A DNA stretch of 64,000 nt, taken from Diplolepis rosae. Lineage: Eukaryota > Arthropoda > Insecta > Hymenoptera > Diplolepididae. The notes under the pieces are model-generated. The model was not told the DNA's origin. It saw nothing but the letters and a program-made list of their open reading frames with translations, and made no database searches. A program made the position numbers and the translations under genes. Position 1 is the stretch's first letter; every line of letters begins with the position of its first letter. Of the stretch, positions 22,269 to 33,600 are shown one piece after another. The stretch spans positions 11,780,001 through 11,844,000 of the forward strand of contig JAPYXD010000680.1 in the NCBI GenBank assembly GCA_030998225.1, given 5' to 3'.

Positions 22269-23150
22269 TACTTTGATCCTTATTATTATTTCTGACACAA
22301 ATATTCCACTTAGACTTCAGAGAAACAGTTGTTAGAACGAAAATAATATTTAATAAATAACAGCAGTTAAACTTTCACTTCATAAATATCATTTCTTGAG
22401 GGTTCCCCTACTTATTATGCCAAAAAAGTGAATTTTCACAAATATTTTTTTGGAAAAATTAATGAATAATTTCCATAAAAAAATATTCATTATTTGAAAA
22501 GTTACAGCTGATACTGGGTAGCATCTGTTTTGAGGTGCTTTGCGGTGAGCAACATTGTTTAGGACTGAATTATCTGAAATAAAAAATATTTCGTTGAATT
22601 ATTAGTTTTTCTAGTCCTTGGAAGGATTTTGAAAAAAAAATTTTTTGGACAAAATGGCAAACGCTCGAAATTGAAATTTAGTTTTTGTAGACAAATTCGT
22701 TTGGTTTTTGTTAATAACAAAATGAGTTTTTAATAAAAAAAACCTTCAATTAAGGACTCCTTGTTTATATTTAAAGAAAGACTGACAAGTTTGAAATTGA
22801 TAAGTTCAGTGATTTTTAAGAAGTCTTGCTCACCGACTTTGGAAGCATCGTTTTCAGAAAAACGTATTCAAAGTTTGAGATACTATTTGCATGCAGATAA
22901 AATTTTTTGTTTCTTAGTTACACAAGGTCATTAATTTCTCATATATCTCATATAATTATATTTTAATATATTATCGTAATTAATCCAAAACGTCAATTTG
23001 CTGGTGCCGGATTATTCAAAATTTAATAGTAGGGGTAACCCTTTCAAGGAAATTTTTCGTCATATGCATTAATAACTAAAATTTGACGTGTACAAAGTTG
23101 AGTTTATCAGAATTGTATGAAAAATAAATTATCAATATAATGTCGATAAT
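22269..23150. other. Unassigned AT-rich spacer
   Basis: No exon, TIR pair or RNA gene is supported in these 880 bases. Confidence 0.3.
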
Positions 23151-23319
23151 CAGGGGCGTAGCTTGGGGGGGGGGGTCTGCCTGGGCCCCGCGTGTACCCT
23201 TTTGAATGCGGTGGAAAACAAGTTAAGAAGGAAAAAAGGCCCACGCGGGCCTTTCTTCAAGAAGACAGGGCCCTCTACATTTTTTGTCCTGGGCTCCAAA
23301 ATGTCTAGCTGCGCCCCTG
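23151..23319. mobile_element. 169-bp hAT-type MITE
   Basis: The ends CAGGGGCGTAGCT and its near-complement are the classical hAT terminal sequence. A homopolymer of 12-13 G follows the left TIR, and the interior GGCCCACGCGGGCC is a GC-rich palindrome. The 8-bp duplication is only partly preserved (TCGATAAT against GTAATAAT). Confidence 0.75.
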
Positions 23320-23954
23320 GTAATAATAATGGTAAGATAAATGTATTTGAATGTTTGGTTAAATGATTATCAATAAGAATTGTTGAACTAGATTATTTTA
23401 TTTACCTGAATCAACAAAATTAGTTTTCATGATTTTCTAGTTCAGACTTATTGGGACATAAAATAGTATGACTGACGTAATATGATTTAAAGATTACGTT
23501 AACGAGCTATTTGTTTGCACAGTAACGTAACTGAATATAAATCTCTCAAAATCTGTTACAATTTCTCAAAGATTCTGTAAAATCTTTGATTCACACTAAT
23601 TTTTAATGCCTCGAAATCAAAGCTCTTGACATATTTTCAAGCCCTTTAAAATACTATAAAAATATTTGAATTTACAAATTTCAATGTACTCGCTCTTGCG
23701 TTGAAATACGCCATTCCGCACTCGATACGATATATACTATTTTAGGCGAGTGTGGAGTTTGCTGCCCAAAACTAACAAAGCCTACTGTCCCATGAGACAC
23801 CCAATTTTTTTTCATACAGGTATGAATTTAGCGAGTTTATCATGCGACAAATGATCCTCCGATAATTTAGGCAGTGGAGAAAATTTCGAACTGAACCATC
23901 CAATTTGAAATTATTACAGGCGTAAGGCAGTGCCGCTAGGCGACATAAGGAGGT
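23320..23954. other. Unassigned spacer with repeat words
   Basis: It contains GATCCTCCGATAAT near 23852, shared with 16618 and (complement) 59663. No gene is seen. Confidence 0.35.
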
Positions 23955-24078
23955 CTTTCTGTGGAGAAGAAAATGTTGGACGCCTGTGTAGCTAAGTGGT
24001 TAGAGCAGTCGACCAGCAATCGAAAGGCCTGGGCTCGAAACTCGGCACAATCGTTTGCGTCTTTTTTTCCACAGAAAG
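23955..24078 (+). repeat. tRNA-derived repeat inside a hairpin
   Basis: From 23982 a tRNA-like body begins, with A-box TAGCTAAGTGG, an arm whose loop would read AGC, and B-box GGGCTCGAAACTC at 24031. It is flanked by inverted words CTTTCTGTGGA (23955) and TCCACAGAAAG (24068). The acceptor stem does not pair and U33 is lacking, so it is not a working tRNA. Related pieces lie at 59637-59770 and 16490-16660. It is best read as a SINE-like unit. Confidence 0.6.
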
Positions 24079-24230
24079 TTTTCAAATTCGACAGACCGAA
24101 TTCTGACAGCACGCCGTTTATGAAGTCCGCTATGTTGACTTATACACCACACTACAAATGCGAGTAGATTCAACTCGGTTGTCGGGCTTGACTCAAAGCG
24201 GAGTTACCAACTCGGCCTTCTAGGTTTAAG

Positions 24231-26357
24231 AGGTTACACCACTTTGATCGCTTCAAAAATCGAATTTTTTGTTTTGTTCTTAAAGTACTCTCTGTATATA
24301 CGAAAACGATCAGATTAGAGGTAATTTTTATTTTAATAATTTTTAATCACGACTTAAGGGGGTATTCTAGTCTAGAGTTACAAATTTTGGGTGTTTTTTA
24401 AATTCTATAAAAAAAAACTAAAAATATTTTTATCATCCATTTTTTTATGAGATATTTATTAATATTTAAACAATACAAAAAAAATTAAAAATTAAAAAAA
24501 TTTGAAAATTGACAAAGTTACAGGCTGGTGAAGTGGCGGGGGTGAAAAAAAGGGTGCGTCCATATTGACATGATTCCAACCCTTCTGGTGATCTAAAAAA
24601 AAAATAAAATAGATTCTTAATAAGTAAGAATATCGCTATCGCCTGAACTAGGGAAAAAAACAAAAAAAAAATTTTCACAAAATGGCGACTGTTTGAAAAA
24701 AAAGTTTGTTTTTGCCCTGTTTTTTATAAAGTTTTAAATTTTTAAAAAATAGTAAAAATCAAAATTTTCACATAATCCTAGTTCAAACGATAGAGGGATA
24801 TATAAAGAAGGTCCACGCCAAATTTCAAGTTAATCGGTTCATTAGAACTTGAGAAATCATGTCAAACCTGGTGGAAAAAGTAGTTTCGAGAAAAACGCGT
24901 TAAAGATTTGAGAAAAGTTGCAGGCAGTTTTTACTCACATTTCGTTAATTGGCGATTCCTGCTCCATACATTGGACCTTCCTCTTGTTGAAATAGATCTT
25001 CTTCTTCGCTTCTTTCTACCAATTGTAATTCCCATGATGCCCATTATTTTCAAAATTGGTAAAAAGCCTTCATTGAAAATGCAAACTGCTAAATAATTTG
25101 CAATTTCAATTGTCTTCTTTCCTGCATGAATGTGTTTCGGCGCAAAAGTCCAAATCAATGAATTCAACGATTCATTGTTATTTTGGGTTTCCGAGCCCAA
25201 ACAACGGTGCAGCAAATTTTCATCGGATAAACTTTTGTATATCGGCTTGATTACTTCTAATATTTTGTCATTCAGAGGGGGGTTTTCGTGAACAAAGTCA
25301 TCTAATGTACCCTCAGCCGCTGCTTTTTGCCACTTACACCAGCTTGATGAACCAGGTCGACAATACATGTGACCGGTTCGCGCGCTGCATCACTATATTA
25401 ACTATAACTCCGTAAATAATTAAATTTTTTTTAAATTCCTTTGGAGGAAATATTCTTAAAGGTCTATTCTTTAAAAATATGGGAAAGAAAAAAAATCGAT
25501 TTTTTCAAAATACTAAATACCGCCTTAACCATAACGAAAACTTTAAACGCGTTTTTCTCGAAACTGCATTTTCAAAGTCGGTCGGCACTCTAGCTTTGCC
25601 AATTTTCAATCAATCGACTTTTTTTGATGAAATCATTAGATGAATTGCTGGTGAAATACGTAGCATTTTTTCAAAAATTGATATTTGCATTTTTTATAAA
25701 ACTTTAAGTAACGAAATTTAGGGCTAAATACGTATCTTTTACTCTAAATCGATGTCATTTTATTAAAAATGTATATATTCAAAAACGGCTATGCATTTCG
25801 CTACTTTTTGGACTAAAGAAACTAGTTTTGTTTGTTTCACTGTTCTAGCTTGAACCTGGGCCGAGTTATCGTGCCCACCGTACGACCTTCTAAAGGGTTT
25901 TTCGATTAAAGGTTTCATTTTGATTTATAAGAAAAACGCGTGTTTTTTGGGGAAAAATCATCCAATTTTTATTTTGTTCAATAACGGAAGGTTAGCTATC
26001 AATTATGAAAAACAACATCATTCATATGGCCTCCGCGGCTACGTTTGCAGGACCATGCTCTTTTGATGAAATTTTGCATTACATTTTCGCACATTTGAGG
26101 CTCTATTTCAAAAACTTTCAAAGCCAAAATGGCGGGCTCTTCAAAATGAAAGCACTAATTGGGAAAACATGTATTTTTGCAGCGCTCCAGTACATCGCTT
26201 GTCAAGCCGCCATGTTTGCAACAAAAAATAAAAATATAACATCAATTTCTAGTTTAATACATTAATGTACTTTAATTTAAATAAAAACTTTTAATTACTT
26301 CAATAAGTATTCTTGAAAAAATATAATATTTTGGCAAAGGAAAGTGGTATAACCCCT
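24231..26357 (-). mobile_element. Degraded Mutator-like element
   Basis: The left end AGGTTACACCACTTTG and right end complement AGGGGTTATACCACTTT form short TIRs, and a Mutator-like transposase piece lies between. Stop codons, frame loss and missing N-terminal parts show it is dead. The right end recurs at 40440-40460 in the tandem duplication. Confidence 0.55.
24931..25368 (-). pseudogene. Mutator-like transposase, C-terminal fragment
   Basis: The frame is open for 145 codons. It contains a SWCKWQKA motif, a PIY..LS segment, an RCLG..TQN.NES motif and a final IMGITIG segment. This order is the conserved end of the Mutator-like transposases that are widespread in arthropod genomes. The N-terminal catalytic half is absent upstream, and the last 25 codons are a basic, unlikely tail. 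It is a relic. Confidence 0.7.
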
Positions 26358-26465
26358 CAACGCAAATCAGAATTTTTTCCCGTGTACAGTTTCACCAAAA
26401 AATTCTATTTTTATTCCTAATTGTGAAACATTTCTTGAAATATCATTTTATTGCATAAACAATTT

Positions 26466-26989
26466 TTACAGGTCTGCACCTTGAATTATTTTTGAATAAT
26501 ATTATTTTAAATTTTAATTTTTCAAAATATGAAATTCATTTTATCATGACATTTCTCTGTGATAAAATAATGAAATGCGGCAGCGAATAATGTTGGGATG
26601 GTATAATAAACATTGAAATTTTTAATGAATCCTGTTTAGAAATATTTTATTATACCTTATGAGATACTTTACAGGCATAAGATTATGTCACGTCCTGTGA
26701 CATATTTTAATGTAATTGATACGCGAGGCTAGGTATAGTAAAAATCTATGAGAAAACCAATGAAGGGGAACTAGGAGTAGGCAGAAATAGGGCCCTTCTC
26801 TTCTAGGAAAATATGCCTGCGTCATGTAAAAACTAGCCTGTGCCCTCATTCGTCAATTTATTGTACTAACAATTGTAGTCCATTCAACCGTTATAATAAA
26901 GTCTAATTATTCAAGTAAATTCAATTTGCATTGTTCTGATAACCATTGTGTCTTTCACTGACTTATCCTCTCGCCTAAGCGAGGATTCT
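26466..26989. other. Unassigned spacer in unit A
   Basis: It is missing from unit B, where the flanks join at about 40545. No gene is seen. The 27117-27266 stretch just beyond, with palindromic GGACGTC/GACGTCTTT words, is likewise absent from unit B and is probably a small insertion. Confidence 0.4.
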
Positions 26990-27680
26990 TCGATCCTAAC
27001 TTAAAACAAGGAACCTCCGATGAAAGTAAATATTTACATAGTTGTGACGTAACACATAAAATTAAATTATAGTTTTTATATTTTTTATCTTCGATTATAT
27101 AGTTGGATAGATTTAATTTCCAAAGCACGGGGACAGTCGTCTTTTGGACGTCTTTAGGACATCCCTGTCTGCCCAATTGAGGTTTTTTATACATCTTAAG
27201 TCTTAACAATGTCTTTTGGACAGACATTGTCACCCTAAAGACGTCTTTTGGTAGTCACAAAAACGAATATGTCCTCGTGCCCACTGGGTTCTTAGTGGCT
27301 TAGAAACAAAAACGTGATAGTTATTCTCTCATGTCTTTATTGTTGGCCTTGAAAACGATAAAGTCGGAGCAGAAAACGTAAGAGTGCAATTTATTCTTTT
27401 TCATATTTATCATTACGTGCTGATGGAAAATTCCTGTATCGATGGATTATTATTTTTATGAAGCCGCGTATATTTATAAGGATTAAGATCAAAATAATTC
27501 GGTATATATATTCCTGCAATTTTTGTACTAATAAATATAGGTTCACCTAGTTCCATCTGAAACAACGAATAGTTTTGATCGTTAACTTTTATGAATAAAT
27601 ATCAAAACAAATAAGTAAAACAATGCCTGGATCTTCATTTAAGATTCTGGGTAAATCTGACTAGTTATTCAAAGTTTCAT

Positions 27681-30600
27681 TCAAGAAATTTTACAGTGAA
27701 CATATCTATTATTACTCACTGCCGGCACCAGCTCAAAATCTTCTGACTTCTGTATTTCTATAGAATTGTTATCGAACTTTTTTATTTGAGATACTTTTAT
27801 TTCAAGTACTCCACCCTGCAATGCAAAATATATAAGTATTTCCCTAGCAAAAAAGGAATTATTTAATATTGGTCGCACTTAGCGTAAACGTATTTTTACT
27901 GTTACCTGGGATTGTATACCGTAAGTGGTTGTATGTATACTCGGCTCGTCGAGAATTTCAGTGAATCGTTCATGATCAGGATTCCAACAAGTTTCGCTAA
28001 TCTCATGTTTTAACTAAAATTTAGAAAAAATGTAAATTTAAAAATATTTAATGTATTTATAAAGTTTTAATAAGAAATAAGCTAAATCTGTAAATTGTAA
28101 TGGGATTTTTTCATAAACTAAAGCAAGCGCAATGGCTCACGGCACTTCGGTTGGGATCACTATACAAACTACTTACTGCTACTTCAATAATATTGTCATC
28201 TTCAGAGATTCTATCCTGGCTAGGTACAGGCATTTCCAATTCAATACGTTCTGCACTAATCGGTACTCTAGGGAAACAAGGAACCATAGCATTCATTTCC
28301 ATGTCTGGAGACCAGAAACATTTAGGAAATGCCACAACTTTCCTAGAAAATAAGACTCCACGACATGCTGCTGATTCGTCGTTATAAACTAAACCAACCA
28401 AACTTAATTTCAGAGATACATCCCATGGTAGTTTATCATGATGATGTGGTAAACTCTTTCCAGAGAGTTGGTTCCGTATAGTCGAGTTGAATTCTATCAA
28501 TAAAAAAATTAATAAAATTGAAATAAATTAGGCGAGTCGGTATCGGGAGATCCTAAAGACGTATTCTGGATGGACACGCATGTTCTGTGACAGTCTTTAT
28601 GGAATGGGAACTAATGAAGCTTTCAATTTTCATAGAATTTTATGCAAAAATGTAAACTGCATAGTAAAGAAATGAATCAAAGTTGAAGGTAAGAAAAACC
28701 CCACTTCTCAAGTCACAGAAATCAGTTTAATCTCGGGCGATCAAAAGGGGATACGTACTCAACTCACCATAAATTCTAAACTAAAATGAACGTTTCGAAA
28801 CAATTTTAAGGAAGTGAACTCTATAACACATCACTCAATAAATTTTCAGCGTAACTAAGAAAACCACAGTTTCTTCGCTAAATTCGACTTCATTCATCAA
28901 CATAGTTTCCTTCAAGCATAATATGTACATTCATTGCAACACTTCTCTAACTTTTCGATGCCTTTCTTGTACACTGAGAGACTTTTCGTTAGAATAAATC
29001 GTAAAAGTGAATCATATTTTAGTATAATATCGTTTCAAAGTGAGGCAAGCAGGGTTTACAAATCAGAAATTAATATAGTGGTTTTCAAGGGGCAAATTGA
29101 TATTTTCGTTTGTATAAATGGAATAATGTTTTACTATCTGTTACAAAACCGACGAGAATTTGAAATTCACTATATTAAAGTTGCGAAGCGAATTTAAAGA
29201 GGTGTTAATACATTTTATTCGAAAGACTGAAAGAATCTTTTCAAATTTTCAAACAAAGAATATGGGAATCTGAAAACCACTATATGAAAAATCACTCACT
29301 CCACCAAAAGGTTTGACCTTTAGAAGTGACGGCTTCAGAAAAGGAATTCTTGTGTCTTTTTCTGATGCGACATTCTGAAACACATACACAAATATTATTA
29401 TCATACCTTATTTATGTCCACATATTTAAGTACGCAATAATACACTATTTTATAATAACATACTTGAATTAAATTTCAGAATCGCTTTTTGGGTTCGAAC
29501 TCTCTAACCCTACCTATATTTACATAACTAAACGCATGTCTAACACCTGAAACCTCTCGGCTATTCTCGCTTGCCATATTCCGAAAGAAATATCGCTTAT
29601 AAGCCACTACTGAGTTGGGCAGACTTGGATTGAGTCTACGAAGCCAATCGGAAAACATCGGAAGCACTCGTACTGCATTCTGAAACGAATTATACGAAAA
29701 ACCGAGAATAAACATTTTGATTTTTGCTGCGCGTCGCCAGGTTTCTAGCAAGTTCATATTCATAATATGAATTTCTCAAACATGCTTTCCAAAATGTGAT
29801 ATTCATTATTCATCTTATTCAAATTATTTTTAGACAACTTAGTAATCATAATATCATTTTCTCGTACTTTCAATTTCTCGAATAGAGATTGATAATATTT
29901 AGTATTTAAAATACTACTTTATCTTCTTCATGTATTAAAGACCGTTATGACTATATCAAACTTCGATGTCATAATATGAACAAGTCTAATAAAGCCTCAG
30001 CTTTCCCCATTTTGAAACGATATTATACTAAATTTTGATTCATCTTTATCATTTACTCTAACGAAAAGTCTCTCAGTGTAGAATGATTCGCCTTTGCTCT
30101 AAAAATAGGACTCAGTCTTGCAATCACTTTTTCATTGGAGCCAAATCTCTTTCCCTGGAGCAATATTTTTAAGTCTGCGAACAGGTAGTATCCGCTGGGA
30201 GCCAGATCCAGAGAATACGCTGGATGGGGAAGCAATTCAAAATACAATTCGTGCAAGTTTGTCATTATTGCGTTCGACTTCTGACACGGTAAATTGTATT
30301 GGTTGAAGAGCACTTTTTTCCTTTGCATGTGAGGCCGTTTCTTTTTTATTTCTGCGCTCAAACGATCCAGTAATGCCATGTAATAGTCGATATTAATGAT
30401 TTTACCTTTCTCAAAATAGTCGATAAACAAAATACCATGCGCGTCCCAAAATACGAATGCCATAACTTTCCCAGCTCACTGTTGAGCATTTTTTTTTCAT
30501 GACAATGTGTCGTTTTGTTCAGAAGTTAGAGAGGTTTTGGTGAAGCAACTTTTGTCACTTTCAGATCAATGGATAAAAAAGAGTTTCGAGTATTAATCAA

Positions 30601-33600
30601 ACACTGCTTTTTAATGGAAAAAAATATTGTTGAAGCAAAGCAGTGGCTTGATGAGTGTTATGGGGCCTCTGCACCAGGGAAATCAGCAATCATCGACTGG
30701 TATGCCCAATTTAAACGCGGTAAAAACACCGACGACGCTGAACGTTCTGGTGTGCCAAAACGAGCAGTTATTCCGAAAAACATAACAAAAGTCCACAAAA
30801 TAGTTTTGGGCGATCGTAAATTAAAGTTGCGTGGAATAGCTGACAACTAGAGGTGTGATTTTTACATTTTGACGAATACGCGAATTCTTTTTAAAGTGCT
30901 TCAAATGATGAAAATCTCGTTAATTATTTCCTTTAATAACTTTATTAACGCAGTTTGAATTCGCGAATTGCCCGCGAAAAAACGAATACACGCGAAAACT
31001 TGCACGAGAATTGCTAATTACGTACAAGTTCTTAGCACTTACAATTTAAAAACGACGTGAACGACCTATTCCATATTTCCTGAGTTATCTTAGAAAATTA
31101 ATTGGTGTATACGCCACACCTGACCACATCCAGATTATTTTTGTGCATCCTGGGGTTAAAGACGAGCATGCAGACTGTTCGTCTGTGCATCGCCCGGCGC
31201 TTCGTCAACACTACAGGCCCTGCGAGTTCAGGCGCGCTTGAGCTAGCCAGCTAGCAGAGCAGACTGACCAGAGTTGCGCAGAGGCGAGTTCGGCAACAAT
31301 GAGTAGTGGCAAGGCCGTAACTGTTTATTCATGGGCACGGGATTATGAATCCCACGGCTTTTACGTGTTCGATGCTGGCCGCAAGATAGTTACACTACCG
31401 TCGGAAATTGTGCTCACGGTGCTTGTCATCGCTATTAAAAATCACTGCTGACTTTGAACCACGATATCTCAGTGAAAAAAAGAGATAGGGCATTTTTGAA
31501 AATACAGTTGGAAAGCTTATGAAATTCCACGTCTAGTGATGCTCAATAAATATTTTTTTGACTCTCTGAAAATAATACTCGAAACTTTAAATCGATTTTT
31601 CTCAAAAATATGTTTTGCAAATTGCGGTACACGATTGTGAAAGAACTACTAAATCGATTTTCGATTTCTAAAAAGTTTTTTGTAAATTATTAAATAAACG
31701 AGTGCATGAATGTCTGAAATTATAAAAAAAAAGTTTTTTTTTATACACTTTTTAGCCACATTTAGCAGCCAAAAATGACGAAAAAAAGCACTTTTCCTTC
31801 AAGACGTGATTTCAATATTTTGAAATCAAATTTTTTGGAGTTGCTGACATTCATGCACTCGGGGAAAGCCTGCTGAATAATAAAAAATTGGGTTGCATGT
31901 TTCAGATGAAACCTTTGGGCTCCACGATGTACCGCGAAAAATCCGTCCGCCGCGACACGCCACACGCGATCATCAATAAGTCCGTCATTTTTTTATTTTA
32001 GTTCTTGAAAAAATGCTTTTTTTGTAGTTCAAACATGTCTTTAAATATATGCAAAAAATTATTCGTGTGTGTTTTTATTTTCCGAGTGAAAAAAAATCCC
32101 AAAAAATGACCACTTTTTGACGTGCTGGATAGGGCGCCCCCCCTAAGCCAAGAAAACTTGAAAAATATTCAAGGGTACCCGAGATACGATTAAAAATGTT
32201 CAATCGTATAAGAGTTGAATTTTAATCGACGATCACTGTTCTCGGCTGGTTTGTTGCTCGCCTCCTTCGTTGAGGCAGGACCGGATAGGCCACGCACAAA
32301 GGTGGCGCTTAAGTGGAGCTCTCTTATATGTTCTTTGATCCAAGAACGTGTTTCCTTTATTTCCTTCATTTTCATTCTTAGTTGATATTTACAATGACTA
32401 TTAAAATTTTTATTAATGTTCCAGTTTATAAGAATTTTAAGAAATAAAAAATGTCTACATATCATTGTGCTATTCGTTAATATGGGGATAATATTGGATT
32501 GAAATAATTGTTGATAATCACAAATAACAATAAATATTTTTTAAAATTTAGAATAATTAGAAATAAAAATTGCTAATGAACAGAATCAAAAATACATATA
32601 AGAGAGCTCCACTTAAGCGCCACCTTTGTGCGTGGCCTATTCGGTCCTGCCTCAACGAAGGAGGCGAGCAACAAACCGGCCGAGAAAAGTGATCGTCGAT
32701 TAAAATTCAACTCAGATACGATTTCCAACTGTATTTTTAAAAATGCCTTATCTCTTTTTTTCACCGAGATATCGTGGTTCAAAGTCAGCAGTGATTTTTA
32801 ATAGCGATGACAAGCACCGTGAGCACAATTTCCGACGGTAGTGTAACTATCTTGCGGCCAGCATCGAACACGTAAAAGCCGTGGGATTCATAATCCCGTG
32901 CCCATGACTACAAGGCCAAATCGCTTTGGCCGTAAGACAATGCTCTGTGTTTGGTGGGACCAGTGTCGTGTGGTGTACTTCGAGTTATTAATACCTGGTG
33001 AGACGGTGAATACTGATCGCTACCGACAACAAATTATCAATTTGAATCATGTGTTGATCGAAAAACGGCCGGAATGGGCCCGAAGACATGGCAAAGATAT
33101 CCTACAACATGACAACGCACCGTCTCATACTGCTAAAGTGGTAAAGAACACATTAAAAGCATTAAATTGGGAAATATTATCGCACCCGCCGTACTCTCCA
33201 GACCTAGTCCCGTCCGACTATCACCTTTTCGCATCGATGGGACACTCACTCACAGAGAAGCGCTTCGTCAATTTTGAAGAAGTCGAAAAATGGCTCGTCG
33301 AATGGTTTGCCTTGAAAGAGAAAAATTTTTTTTGGAATGGTATCCATGATTTGCCTGAAAGATGGGCAAAATGTGTAGAATCCAATGGTCAATACTTTGA
33401 ATAAAAAATTTTTGAGATTCCCTTGAGAATTAGGTACTCCACCAGGTACATGACCAAGTGCGTGGAGACACTCAGGGGTCTGATTTCTGAAAAGTTGATA
33501 CACATACAATGTTGGGCCCTTAAGCTCGATTTGGTTGCCAAAATTGGACAGCGTGAATTGATAAGTCTGAACGAATGTGTCACTCAAACTAAGAACGAGT

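Noticed and set aside
23982..24053. A functional tRNA-Ala(AGC) gene
   Set aside because: Acceptor stem does not pair, U33 is missing and the unit belongs to a repeat family.
29476..29763. 95-codon - frame as an additional exon of the secreted-protein gene
   Set aside because: Its sequence belongs to a dispersed repeat also seen near 36840 and 57430, and phases do not fit.
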